A DNA stretch of 64,000 nucleotides from Bradyrhizobium sp. JYMT SZCCT0428 (GCF_018131075.1 NZ_JAFCLS010000039.1:18683-82682); one strand, 5' to 3'; shown: positions 43,015-53,100, numbered from the stretch's first letter. Notes: generated by a model not told the origin, from the sequence alone. Translations and numbers: made by a program.

Positions 43015-43788
43015 TCAGCGTTCCACAAACGCCTTCTCGATCACGAAGTGACCGGGCTGGCTGTGACTGCCTTCGAGGAAGTCGCGGCTCTCGAACAGCT
43101 GGCGCAGTTCTTCCAGCATGCCGGGGCTGCCGCACATCATGATGCGGTCGGTCGCGATATCCAGCGGCGGCTGGTGGATGTCGTTGAACAGCTGCTCCGA
43201 GGTGATCAGGTCGGTGATGCGGCCGCGGTTGCGGAACGGCTCGCGGGTCACGGTCGGATAATACAGCAGCTTCTCGGACAATAGCGGTCCGAACAATTCG
43301 TCATCGCGCAGCTTCGCGACCAGCTCCTCGCCATAAGCGAGTTCGGAAACCTGCCGGCAGCCATGAACCAGCACGATGGTTTCATAGCGCTCATAGACAT
43401 CGGGATCCTTGATCAGGCTGGCGAACGGCGCGAGCCCGGTGCCGGTCGACAGCAGCAGCAGGCGCTTGCCCGGAATCAGGTTGTCGGTGATCAGCGTTCC
43501 CGTCGCCTTGCGGCCGACCAGGATGGTGTCGCCTTCACGGATCTTCTGCAGCTTCGAGGTCAGCGGCCCGTCCGCGACCTTGATCGAGAAGAACTCGAGT
43601 TCCTCCTCGTGATTGGCGCTCGCCATGCTGTAGGCGCGCAGCAGCGGCCGGCCCTCGACCTCGAGGCCGATCATCGCGAACTGCCCATTCTGGAAACGGA
43701 AGCCGGAATCGCGGGTGGCGGTGAAGCTGAAAAGCGTATCGGTCCAATGACGGACAGAAAGAACTTTCTCTCTATAGAACGCGCTCAT
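43015..43788 (-). CDS. fpr: Ferredoxin/flavodoxin-NADP+ reductase
   Basis: A 257-residue FAD enzyme. The FAD-binding motif is RAYSMAS (51-57); NADP-binding STGTGLAPFASLI (about 113-125), CGSPGML and the C-terminal GHFVIEKAFVER are those of subclass I bacterial Fpr enzymes. It exchanges electrons between NADPH and ferredoxin or flavodoxin, often in oxidative stress. ATG 43788 follows AGGAAAAAC; a longer frame to 43908 is not needed. It is divergent from the ATP-grasp gene at 44089, with a 300-bp AT-richer gap. Confidence 0.93.
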   Translation of the reverse strand: MSAFYREKVLSVRHWTDTLFSFTATRDSGFRFQNGQFAMIGLEVEGRPLLRAYSMASANHEEELEFFSIKVADGPLTSKLQKIREGDTILVGRKATGTLITDNLIPGKRLLLLSTGTGLAPFASLIKDPDVYERYETIVLVHGCRQVSELAYGEELVAKLRDDELFGPLLSEKLLYYPTVTREPFRNRGRITDLITSEQLFNDIHQPPLDIATDRIMMCGSPGMLEELRQLFESRDFLEGSHSQPGHFVIEKAFVER

Positions 43789-44088
43789 GTGTTTTCGTTT
43801 TTCCTGACGTCTTGGTGTAGAACAATTCAGTTTCTTGCCGGGTTTTCGGGTCTCGAAACGACGAAAACCCCCGAAATCATTGGCGATTTGACGTTTCAAT
43901 TGCGCCAAAGAGAGAGATAGTCAAGATCGATTGCCGCACAATTGATAGCTCGGAATGGCAGTCGGTTTATTTTGCAGAAAGGTTCGATTGGTCTTCGTTA
44001 ACGTAAGACCACACGCGCAATTAACTTGCTGAAATCGGCGCCGATCTGGCAATAAATTGCTACGCAAATATTAGAAAAAAGAGACCGA
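43789..44088. other. Divergent intergenic region between fpr and the ATP-grasp/FolC pair
   Basis: 300 bp, noticeably AT-rich after about 43940 (TTAATTGCG-like and GCAATAAATTGC stretches). It probably holds promoters for fpr to the left and the ligase pair to the right. I see no clear palindrome or riboswitch. Confidence 0.45.
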
Positions 44089-45087
44089 ATGCGAAGCGTG
44101 AAAGAATTTCGGCAAGGTAAACCGGGCTTTTATCCGGACCAGTCGATCTATGCCGAATTCGCCTGCGCTGAATTCGGATTAACTTTTCGCGATCTCGACG
44201 GCGGCTCGGGACTGATCTTCAGCATCGCTTCAAAGGCAAAATCCCTGCATTTCGGCGCCGGCCGCTGCTCGTGGTACCCGCAAAACAATGCCACCGCCTC
44301 GACGCTGGCGTCCGACAAATACTTCACTGGCAAAGTTCTTGAAGAGGCCGGCGTGCGAACGATCGGCGGTGAGTATTTCTTCCTGCACGATCGCTATCGT
44401 GCGCATCGACCATTGGGCCACGAGCGCGACGACGCGCTGGCGTATTTTCGCAAGCTGGGCGCGGCCGCCTTCGTCAAACCGTTGACGGGATCGCGCGGCG
44501 ATTTCGCGCAAAGGGTACAAGACGAAGCTGCGCTGACCCGATATCTCGACGACGTCGCGAAATATTATGACGCGGTCCTGATCCAGCCGGTCGTCGAAGG
44601 CGTCGAGTTCCGGATATTCCTGCTCGACGATGATGCGCTGTACTGCGCGCGCAAATATCCGCCCTTCGTCCGCGGCGACGGCGTGTACACGTTGCGCGAA
44701 TTGTTCACTGCCCATAACGATGCCCTTCGCGCCCGCGGCCTTTCGCCGGTGTCGCCAGGGGATAGCGACTCTTCGCTCGACGCCGTGCTGGCAAAGGACG
44801 AACGCCGCGACATCCCCGGGCGGATGAATCTGAGCGCAGGCGGAACGATGGTACTCGAAGCAGCGCCTTCCGAAGCAGCGGTTACGCTGGCGAAAAAAGC
44901 CACCAGCGCGCTCGGGCTTCGTGTCGCAGCCGTCGATCTGTTCGCCGGCATCGGCGGCGAGCCCGGCGCAGCAACCGTGATCGAGGTCAATTCCAATCCG
45001 TCGATCCGGCTGCTGGAAGAATCCGATCGCGGCGACCTGATCCTCAAGATCTGGCATCACACCTTTTCTTCCATGGGTCTGCTCTAG
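44089..45087 (+). CDS. ATP-grasp ligase with cyanophycin-synthetase-like signatures
   Basis: A 332-residue cytosolic ligase. The ATP-grasp landmarks are FVKPLTGSRGDFAQRV (128-143), EGVEFRIFLLDDDALYCARK (170-189), the loop YPPFVRGDGVYTLRELF (190-206), and the metal-binding EVNSNP (299-304). The segment NLSAGGTM (247-254) closely resembles NLSTGGTA of cyanophycin synthetase CphA, and the region before it matches the CphA ATP-grasp layout. It lacks the CphA N-terminal domain and the Mur-ligase half, but the next gene supplies a Mur-type ligase. A role in ligating amino acids to a peptide or polymer is inferred. Stop TAG overlaps the GTG start downstream. Confidence 0.82.
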   Translation: MRSVKEFRQGKPGFYPDQSIYAEFACAEFGLTFRDLDGGSGLIFSIASKAKSLHFGAGRCSWYPQNNATASTLASDKYFTGKVLEEAGVRTIGGEYFFLHDRYRAHRPLGHERDDALAYFRKLGAAAFVKPLTGSRGDFAQRVQDEAALTRYLDDVAKYYDAVLIQPVVEGVEFRIFLLDDDALYCARKYPPFVRGDGVYTLRELFTAHNDALRARGLSPVSPGDSDSSLDAVLAKDERRDIPGRMNLSAGGTMVLEAAPSEAAVTLAKKATSALGLRVAAVDLFAGIGGEPGAATVIEVNSNPSIRLLEESDRGDLILKIWHHTFSSMGLL

Positions 45088-46403
45088 TGTTTGACCTGCC
45101 GAAATATGGCGACGGCATCTGCCTCGCGCGCCTCGCCGAATTGCTCGACGCGCTCGGGATCGATCGCGCACGGCTGCAGCGGAGTTCGGTCGTGGTGACC
45201 GGCTCGAACGGCAAGGGCAGCACGGCGGCGATGTGCGCTGCGATCGGTCGCGCCTATGGCCTGCGAACCGGCCTCTTCACCTCACCGCACCTGTTGCGCT
45301 TCAATGAGCGAATTCGGATCGATGATGCCGAAATCGGCGATGATGATTTCGCTCGGTGCAAGCAAAGGGTTGAGACCACCATCGCCGCGATTTCGCAGCA
45401 GCGCGGCGAACAGTTCGGCGCCTTCGAAGCGTTGTTCGCACTCGCCTGTCTCTATTTCGAGGAGAAGGAATGCGAGTTCATCGTGTTCGAAGCCGGCATC
45501 GGCGGCCGCTACGATCCGGTCCGCCTGGTTGGTGCACTTCAGACCTGCGTAACCTCGGTCGATTACGAGCATGTCGAATTGCTCGGCAACTCGCTGGAGT
45601 TGATCGTCTCCGATAAGAGCGATGCCTGCGCCAGCGGCGGCGCCATCATCTATGGCGAGAACTGCCGCGGCCTGCGGCGGCATCTGCTCGAATATAATCG
45701 CCATCGCGGGGTCACGTCGCTGTTCGTCCGCGACGAGATCGGCATCGACGGCGAGTCCGCATCCCCGTCAGGCCAGCGGTTCGATTTCCAGTTCAGCCAT
45801 CACGACTATCGCGGCATCGAGATGCGCCTGCTCGGCGCGGTTCAGTTCAACAATGCCGCGATCGCCGTCACGCTGTTCCTGCTCTGGCTGCAGGGCGCCC
45901 AGCCGAGCAAGGCGCCGGAGCGGATCGAGCAAGCCATCCGCGCCGGCCTGCGCGAGACGCGATGGCCCGGCCGTCTCGAAATCATCGCACAGGACCCGCT
46001 CACGGTGATCGATGTCGGCCACACCCCCGACGGCATCCGGCAATCGCTCGCGAGCCTCAAGGCGATCCACGGCGGCGACAACTGGATTCTCGTCACCGGC
46101 GCCTCCGGCGACAAGAAGGCCAATGAGATCGTAGGCAGCCTGGCGCCGTCCTTCGATACGATCATTTGCACGGCGGCATACCACAAGGGCGCCAACCCGC
46201 ACGACATCGCCGCCGCGGCGCGGCTCGCCAATCCCGCGGCCGATGTTCAGGTCACCGCAACGATCGAGGAGGCGGTGCGGCTGGCCAGTGCGTTGGCGGC
46301 GGCGCGGAAGCGCAAACTGTATGTCGCGGGCGGATTGTTCCTGGCGATCGAATACGCCACGGCCGCCCGTGGCGGCCGCGTGCAGGATTTGCGGTTTTTT
46401 TGA
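45087..46403 (+). CDS. FolC/Mur-type ligase, partner of the ATP-grasp protein
   Basis: A 438-residue ligase with a GTG start overlapping the previous stop by one base, so the two are translationally coupled. Landmarks: P-loop GSNGKGST (39-46); the folate-type loop TSPHLLRFNERI (65-76); FEAGIGGRYDP (134-144); Lys177 in VSDKSD, the usual carbamylated lysine position; and the nucleotide site DVGHTPDG (309-316), where FolC normally has DGAHNP. It therefore adds an amino acid or glutamate to a substrate, like folylpolyglutamate synthase or the Mur half of CphA. Its pairing with an ATP-grasp protein argues for a dedicated substrate rather than housekeeping folate. Confidence 0.83.
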   Translation: MFDLPKYGDGICLARLAELLDALGIDRARLQRSSVVVTGSNGKGSTAAMCAAIGRAYGLRTGLFTSPHLLRFNERIRIDDAEIGDDDFARCKQRVETTIAAISQQRGEQFGAFEALFALACLYFEEKECEFIVFEAGIGGRYDPVRLVGALQTCVTSVDYEHVELLGNSLELIVSDKSDACASGGAIIYGENCRGLRRHLLEYNRHRGVTSLFVRDEIGIDGESASPSGQRFDFQFSHHDYRGIEMRLLGAVQFNNAAIAVTLFLLWLQGAQPSKAPERIEQAIRAGLRETRWPGRLEIIAQDPLTVIDVGHTPDGIRQSLASLKAIHGGDNWILVTGASGDKKANEIVGSLAPSFDTIICTAAYHKGANPHDIAAAARLANPAADVQVTATIEEAVRLASALAAARKRKLYVAGGLFLAIEYATAARGGRVQDLRFF

Positions 46404-46407
46404 TTTC

Positions 46408-46487
46408 GTCATTCCGGGATGGTCCGAAGGACGAGACCCGGAATCCCGAGATTCCGGGTTCGATGCTACGCATCGCCCCGGAATGAC
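46408..46487. repeat. Inverted-repeat intergenic element with GTCATTCCGGG ends
   Basis: Arms GTCATTCCGG (46408-46417) and CCGGAATGAC (46478-46487) are inverted repeats, with further CCGGAATCC/GATTCCGGG pairing inside. Immediately after the FolC-like stop and before the decayed binding-protein gene. It differs from the GTCGTCCC family but is similar in scale. Confidence 0.65.
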
Positions 46488-46491
46488 TGCG

Positions 46492-47467
46492 TCAGTTGGT
46501 TCCCCCGGCCGAGTCGTCGAGCACCTTGAAGGCCTCTTCAAGCTGCGGCGAGATCGCGACGCCGAGCTTCTCGCCGGTTGGCAGCCGCCCCACGAACCAT
46601 TTGTTGTAGAGCGGCACCAGATCGCGGCCCGAACCGAGCTTGCGGAAGGTGCGCTCGACCACCGCCTTCAACTGCGGCTCGCCCTTGCGGAACATGATGC
46701 CGTAGGGATCGTAGGACAGATATTCGCCCGTGACCTAACTGGCCCTGGGCCTTGTGCCGCGCGATCAGGCCGTAGAGCAGGATGTCGTCGGTGGCAAACG
46801 CGTCGGCCTTGCCGTCTACCAGCATCTGGTAGGATTGCTCGTGGTCGGGCGAGGTCAGGATCTTGAGGCCGAGCGAGAACTTCTTGTCGACATTATACAT
46901 CGCCTGCTCGTTGGTGGTGCCTTTGGTGACCACCACCGTCTTGCCTTTCAGGTCGGTCGGCGCCGAGATCGTCGAGGCTTTTGGCACCATCAGCTTGGTG
47001 CCGGCCACGAATATCAGCGGCGAGAATGCCACCAGCTTGGCGCGTTCGGCATTGGCCGTGGTCGACCCGCATTCGAGGTCGATCTTGTTGTCCGTCACCG
47101 CCGGAATGCGATCGTCGGAGGTGACCTTGACGTACTCGATCTTGAGGTTCGCATCGTCGACCTCGACCCCGATTTCCTCGACGATCGCCTCGCATAATTC
47201 GAGGCTGTAGCCGATCGGCCGGTTGGAGTGGTCGAGGAACGAGAACGGCGGCGAGCTCTCGCGATATCCGAACCGCACGACATGGGTCTTCTTGATGTTG
47301 GCGAGCGTGGGGCTGAGCCCCTCGCTCGCGGTCTGGGCCGGCGCCGGCGTTGCCAGCAGACATGCTGCCAGCAACAGGCCAACAGCCGCTATCTGCCTAC
47401 GCGCAGGCGCTCTTGTAGGTCGTCCTCTTGTAGGTTCTCTTGTCGGTCCTCTTGGGAACTGATGCAT
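46492..47467 (-). pseudogene. Amino-acid ABC transporter substrate-binding protein, frameshifted
   Basis: The 5' frame (47467 down to about 46735) encodes a GltI/aspartate-type binding protein: signal, then SEGLSPTLANIKKTHVVRFG, SPPFSFLDHSNRPIGYSLEL, ECGSTTANAERAKLVAFSPL. At ALIARHKAQGQL the sense is lost; in the next frame TGEYLSYDPYGIMFRKGEPQ continues to the natural end (46492), and a TAG codon marks the break near 46736. A one-base change is the simplest cause. No permease or ATPase gene is adjacent. The N-terminal leader contains a repeated PTR-x tetrapeptide (PTREPTRGRPTRAPARR). Confidence 0.8.
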
Positions 47468-47479
47468 GCATCCCTCCCA

Positions 47480-48775
47480 TCAATGCGTGGCCGGGATGGG
47501 CTCGCCGGGAACGGCATCCGTCGGGACCACGTCATCAGGCCCGAGCTCGTGCTCGGGCTTGAGCTCGCCCTCCCATTTCGCGACCACGGCGGTGGCGAGC
47601 GAGTTGCCGATCACGTTGGTGGCGCTGCGTCCCATGTCGAGGAACGTATCGATACCCATGATCATCAACAGACCGGCCTCGGGAATGCCGAACTGGCTGA
47701 GCGTCGAGGCGATCACGACGAGCGAGGCGCGCGGCACGCCGGCGACGCCCTTCGAAGTGATCATCAGCGTTGCCAGCATCGCCAGCTGGGTCCCGAGCGG
47801 CATGTCGATGTGGTAGGTCTGCGCGATGAAGACGCTCGCGAAGGTGCAGTACATCATGGTGCCGTCGAGGTTGAACGAGTAACCCAGCGGCAGCACGAAG
47901 CTCGAGATGCGCGACGATGCCCCGAACCGGTTGAGCCCTTCGAGCGTCTTCGGATAGGCGGCCTCCGACGACGCGGTCGAGAACGCAATCATCAGCGGCT
48001 CGCGGATCAGCCGCAGCAGGTTCTTGTACCTCGGCCCGATCACGATGAAGCCGACGATGATCAGGATGATCCAGAGGATCGCCAGCGACAGATAGAAGCC
48101 GCCCATGAAGACGATCAGCTTCCACAACACGCCGAGGCCGTTCTTCGCCACCGTCGCCATGATCGCCGCCCATACCGCCAGCGGCGCGAACAGCATCACG
48201 TAGCCGGTGACCTTGAGCATGATATGGGCGAGATCGTCGATCAGCGACAGGATCGGCTTCGAGCGTTCCTCCGGCATCGCACCGAGGGCGACCGCGAAGA
48301 ACACCGCGAAAACCACGATCTGCAGGATTTCATTCTGCGCCATCGCATCGGCGATCGATGTCGGGATCAAATGCATCAGGAATTTTTCGAACGAGAACGC
48401 CGACACCGGCAATCCGGTCGACTGCGACTTGTCGGGCAGCGTGCCGGGGAAGTTCGCGCCGGGCTCCAGCAGGTTCACCATGATAAGGCCGAGCAGCAAC
48501 GAGACGAACGAGGCGGTGACGAACCAGCCCATGGTCTTCGCAAAAATCCGGCCAAGCCTCGAGCCGGAGCCCATATGGGCGATGCCGCCGACCAGCGTGG
48601 CGAACACCAATGGCGCGATGATCATCTTGATCAGGCGCAGGAACAGCATCGCGACCAGATTTACATCTGCCGCGATCGCTACCCGATTGTCAGGCATGTA
48701 GTTGAAAACGACGGTCCCCATCACGATACCAAGCGCCATCGCGATCAGGATGTATTGTGTGAACCTGCTCGACAT
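47480..48775 (-). CDS. dctA: Dicarboxylate/amino-acid:cation symporter (DctA-like)
   Basis: A 431-residue inner-membrane transporter of the glutamate/C4-dicarboxylate (DAACS) family. Signature parts: LPLGYSFNLDGTMMY, SKGVAGVPRASLVVIASTL, and GIDTFLDMGRSATNVIGNSL, the last holding the substrate-binding Asp and Arg-type residues. It imports succinate, malate, fumarate or aspartate with Na+ or H+. Start ATG 48775 after GGGGGTCAG; the longer open frame to 49504 lies in the next gene. It may have worked beside the decayed binding protein next door, but there is no operon. Confidence 0.9.
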   Translation of the reverse strand: MSSRFTQYILIAMALGIVMGTVVFNYMPDNRVAIAADVNLVAMLFLRLIKMIIAPLVFATLVGGIAHMGSGSRLGRIFAKTMGWFVTASFVSLLLGLIMVNLLEPGANFPGTLPDKSQSTGLPVSAFSFEKFLMHLIPTSIADAMAQNEILQIVVFAVFFAVALGAMPEERSKPILSLIDDLAHIMLKVTGYVMLFAPLAVWAAIMATVAKNGLGVLWKLIVFMGGFYLSLAILWIILIIVGFIVIGPRYKNLLRLIREPLMIAFSTASSEAAYPKTLEGLNRFGASSRISSFVLPLGYSFNLDGTMMYCTFASVFIAQTYHIDMPLGTQLAMLATLMITSKGVAGVPRASLVVIASTLSQFGIPEAGLLMIMGIDTFLDMGRSATNVIGNSLATAVVAKWEGELKPEHELGPDDVVPTDAVPGEPIPATH

Positions 48776-48988
48776 TTTTCTGACCCCCGTTTTTCCGGCA
48801 ACCTTAAGTTTGGCAGATTTGGAGGGCGACGCAACAAACTTGCGACAATTTACACACTTGCCGAAATCTTTCCGTTGTGGATCACGCGCACGGCGACTAG
48901 CGTTCGGTGCAGCGCACAACATGTGCAATCGGTCGCCCGATATGCGATCAACTGCATCAAGAACGATCAAGCCGAGGGAGAAAACGCC

Positions 48989-49990
48989 ATGAACGCCACC
49001 GTCAATCGCCAGATCCTGCTGGTGGAAAAGCCGACCGGAAAACTCGGGCCCGAGCATTTCAAGATGTCCGAGGGCACGGTGCCGGAGCCGAAGGACGGCG
49101 AGGTGCTGGTGCGGGCGCGCTATATCTCGCTCGACGCCGCCAACCGCGCATGGATGCACGGCGCCACTTATCGCGCGGCGGTCGAGGCCAACACCGTGAT
49201 GGCCGGCGGCGGCATCGCCGAAGTCGTGTCCTCGAAGGCCCCAGGCCTCAGCCCCGGTGACATCGTGTTCGGCGACACCGGCTGGCAGGATTACGCCGCG
49301 GTGCCCGCAAAGCATTTGACAAAAATGCCCCGGATGGAGCCGATGACGCATCTGCTCAGCATCTACGGCATCGCCGGCCTCACCGCCTATTTCGGCCTGC
49401 TCCATGTCGGCAAGCCCAAGGAAGGTGAAACCGTCGTGGTCTCGGCCGCGGCCGGTTCGGTCGGCTCGATCGTCGGCCAGATTGCAAAAATCAAGGGATG
49501 CCACGTCGTCGGCATCGCCGGCGGCAAGGACAAATGTAACTGGCTCACCAGCGAACTCGGCTTCGACGCCGCGGTCGATTACAAGGATGGAGCCACCTAC
49601 AAGGCGCTGCGGGCAGCGGCGCCGAAGGGCATCGACGTCTATTTCGACAATGTCGGCGGCGACATTCTGGAGGCCTGCATCGCCCTAATGAACAACCGCG
49701 GCCGCATCTCCTGCTGCGGCGCGATCTCGCAATATGACGGCGTGCCGTCGGCAACCGGCCCGCGCGGAGTGCCCGGCCTGATCGTGGTGAAGCGCCTGAT
49801 CATGCAGGGCTTCATCGTGATGGACTACATGAACGAGCGCGACCAGGCGCTGAAGGACCTGCAGTCCTGGGTGGCTTCCGGCAAATTGAAAGTGCAGGAA
49901 GACGTCATCAACGGCCTGGAAAACACGCCGCAGGCGCTGATCGGACTATTGGCCGGCGAGAACCGCGGCAAGCGGATGGTGAAGGTGTAG
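48989..49990 (+). CDS. NADP-dependent zinc-free MDR oxidoreductase
   Basis: A 333-residue cytosolic enzyme of the medium-chain reductase group. The cofactor motif is AAAGSVGSIVGQIAKIKG (about 151-168), with GIAGGKDKC next. No zinc-binding cysteine cluster is seen, so it is likely a quinone oxidoreductase, enoyl or double-bond reductase (CurA/leukotriene-B4 dehydrogenase-like). GAGGGAG precedes ATG 48989. The frame remains open far upstream but through the dctA region; the start here is set by the ribosome binding site and family length. Confidence 0.87.
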   Translation: MNATVNRQILLVEKPTGKLGPEHFKMSEGTVPEPKDGEVLVRARYISLDAANRAWMHGATYRAAVEANTVMAGGGIAEVVSSKAPGLSPGDIVFGDTGWQDYAAVPAKHLTKMPRMEPMTHLLSIYGIAGLTAYFGLLHVGKPKEGETVVVSAAAGSVGSIVGQIAKIKGCHVVGIAGGKDKCNWLTSELGFDAAVDYKDGATYKALRAAAPKGIDVYFDNVGGDILEACIALMNNRGRISCCGAISQYDGVPSATGPRGVPGLIVVKRLIMQGFIVMDYMNERDQALKDLQSWVASGKLKVQEDVINGLENTPQALIGLLAGENRGKRMVKV

Positions 49991-50007
49991 GGGCAACTCT
50001 GTCTGCA

Positions 50008-50126
50008 CGTCGTCCCCGCGAACGCGGGGACCCATACTCGGCGGCCTCTCGATTTCGGGCAGTTGGAGTTGCCTTTGTAAGCAACCAACGGAGGTGGCTA
50101 TGGGTCCCTGCGTTCGCAGGGACGAC
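50008..50126. repeat. Dispersed palindromic repeat, copy 3 (paired arms)
   Basis: Left arm 50008-50035 (CGTCGTCCCCGCGAACGCGG onward) and right arm 50100-50126 (ATGGGTCCCTGCGTTCGCAG onward) match copy 1, one arm having CCCCGCG instead of CCCTGCG. It lies between the MDR oxidoreductase and the RND pump genes, both of which read toward it. Confidence 0.85.
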
Positions 50127-50137
50127 AAGAACAGAGT

Positions 50138-53100
50138 CTAATGCGCAGCACCCGGCGTCTGCGGCGCCACCTGCGCGCCCGCCTTTCGCTTCCGCTCGCT
50201 GAGCCAGTTCTCGAACCGCTGCACCACGACAAAGAACGTCGGCACGAACAACACCGCGAGGCAGGTCGAGGCCAGCATGCCCGAGAACACGGTGATGCCG
50301 ATCGATTTGCGGGCGTTGGCGCCGGCGCCGGTCGCCAGCACCAGCGGCACCACGCCGAGGATGAAGGCAAACGACGTCATCAGGATCGGCCGGAACCGGG
50401 CGCGCGCCGCCTCAACGGCGGATTCCAGCAACGGCTTGCGGTCGCGCACATGCAGTTCGAGCGCAACCTCGACGATCAGAATGGCGTTCTTGGCCGACAG
50501 CGCGATCAGCAGGATGATGCCGATCTGGGTATACAGGTTGTTCTCGATCCGCAGCCCCGTCAGCACGATCATCGGACCGAGCAGCGACAACGGCACCGCT
50601 AATATCACCGAGATCGGCGCAAACCAGCTTTCATATTGTCCCGCCAGCACGAGATAGACCAGCAACAGCGCAAGCCCGAACGCCCAGTAGATTTGCCCGC
50701 CGACGACCTTCTCCTGGTACGACATCGCCGTCCATTCAAAGCCGGTCCCCGGCGGCAGGGTTTGGCCGGCAATCTCCTCCATCAGTTTCATCGACTGACC
50801 CGAGCTGTAGCCCGTGGCCGGCAGGCCGATGATGCTCGCCGATGGATAGAGATTGTACAGGCTGATCAGCGAGGGGCCGACCGACGGCGTGATCTTGGCG
50901 ACCGTGCCGAGCGGGATCATGTCGCCATTGCTGTTGCGCACCATCATGTTCGCCATGTCGCGCAGGGTCAGGCGATATTGCGCATCCGCCTGGGCATAGA
51001 CCTGGAAGGTGCGACCGAACTTGTTGAACTGGTTGACGTAGGTCGAGCCCATGTAGGACGACAGCGTCGAGAAGATCTGGTCGGTCGTGACATGCAGGGT
51101 CTGGGTCTTGACCCGGTCGACCTCGACGTCGAACTGCGGCACCATCGAGCGGAACGACGAGCTGACGCGCTGCAGTGCGCTCTGCGTCTGCGCATTGGAG
51201 ACGATGGCGCCGGCAATCGCCTGCAGCTTGCCGTAGTCCGCATTGCCGTCGCGCAGCTGAACCTGCATCGCAAAACCGGCGGCGTTGCCGATGCCCTGGA
51301 TCGGCGGCGGCGGAACCACCAGGATGCGCGCCTCCTCGATGACAGACATCTTCTCGTTCAGGCCGACGAACAGCGACCGCAGGTCCTCGCCCTCGCCGCG
51401 TGCGCTCCACTCCTTGAGGATCAGATAGGCGACGCCGGCATTTGCCAGGCTGGAAGAACTATCCAGCGCCGAGATGCCGGAAATGCTGATGACCTGATCG
51501 ACGCCGGGATGCTTGCTGGCGATGTCGCTGACCCGGGTGAGCACTTGCTCGGTGCGATCGAGCGAGGCGCCGTCGGGCAGTTGCACGGCGACCAGGAGAT
51601 AGCCCTGGTCCTCGATCGGAATGAACCCGGTCGGCACCCGCGACAGGCCGTAACCGGCGCCGCAGATCAGGATGAGGGCTGCGATCACCGAGATATTGCT
51701 GTGCGCGACCAGGCGGCCGATCAGCCGGGCATAGGCGCGTTCGACCCGGTCATAGACCGCGTTGAAGCCGCGGTAGAAGAAATTGCGCTGTTCCGGCGGC
51801 GCCGGCCGGCGCAGCCAAAGCGCGCATTGCGTCGGCTTCAGCGTCGCGGCATTGATGGCGCTGAGCAGCGCGGTCGCCGCGATCACCAGCGCGAATTGCG
51901 AATACATCCGTCCCGTCAATCCCGGCAGGAAGGCCGACGGCAGGAACACCGAAATCAGCACCAGCGTGATGCCGACGATCGGCGCGAACAGCGCGTCCAT
52001 CGCCGATATCGCAGCGTCATGGCCGGACATGCCCTTCTCGATATTATGCGCCGCGCCCTCGACCACGACGATGGCGTCGTCGACCACGATGCCGATCGCA
52101 AGCACGATCGCGAACAAGGTCGAGATATTGACGGTGAAGCCGAGCGCCGCCATCGCGGCAAAGGCGCCGATGATCGTCACCGGCACGGTCGTCGCCGGCA
52201 CCAGCATCGCCCGCCAATCCTGCAGGAAGATCAGGATCACGATCAGGACGAGGAAGCCGGCCTCGATCAGCGTCTTGTAGACCTCCTTGATCGATTCGGA
52301 GACGAATTTCGTGGTGTCGAACGGCGTGTCGTATTTCACGTCCTGCGGAAACGCCTTGGCGAGCACCGTCATCTTTTCCCTGACGGCCTTCTCGACCTCG
52401 AGCGCGTTGGCGCCGGGCGACTGGAACACGCCGATGCCGGTCGCGGGCTTGTTGTTGAGCGAGAACGCCTGGCTGTAGGTCTGGGCGCCGAGCTCGACCC
52501 AGCCGACGTCGCGGACGCGGGTGACATCGCCATTGCTGCCGGTCTTGACGATGATGTCCTCGAACTCGCTCTTGTCGCTGAGCCGTCCGCTGACGTTCAG
52601 CGTGTACTGGAACGCCTGACCCGAAGGCGCCGGCGGGGCGCCGACCTGCCCTGCCGTGACCTGCTGGCTCTGCTGCTGGATTGACGTGACGACATCCTGC
52701 GGCATCAGGTTGCGCACCTGCAGCTTGTTCGGATCGAGCCAGACCCGCATCGAATACTGGCCGGCGCCGAACACCGTGACGTTGCCGACGCCGGGCAGGC
52801 GCGACAGTTCGTCCCTGATGTTGATGGTGGCGTAATTGCTCAGGAACAGGCTGTCATAGGTCGCATTCGGCGACGTCAGCGTCACGAACAGCAGGACCGC
52901 CGTCGACTTCTTCTGCACGGTGACGCCCTGATTCTGCACCGACTGCGGCAGCTGCGCCAGCGCGCTCGACACCCGGTTCTGCACCAGCACCTGCGCGAAG
53001 TTGAGGTCGGTGCCGATCTTGAACGTCACCGTCAGCGAATAGGTGCCGTCGGCGCCGCTATAGGACTGCATGTACAGCATGTCCTCGACGCCGTTGACCT

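Noticed and set aside
47228..48988. Upstream extension of the MDR oxidoreductase frame
   Set aside because: The first 587 residues read in this frame are antisense to the binding protein and symporter genes; family length and the ribosome binding site set the start at 48989.
50636..52684. 682-residue plus-strand open frame inside the RND permease gene
   Set aside because: It is antisense to the pump and rich in Arg, Asp and Gln with no domain; the minus-strand product carries all RND signatures. High GC makes long shadow frames common here.
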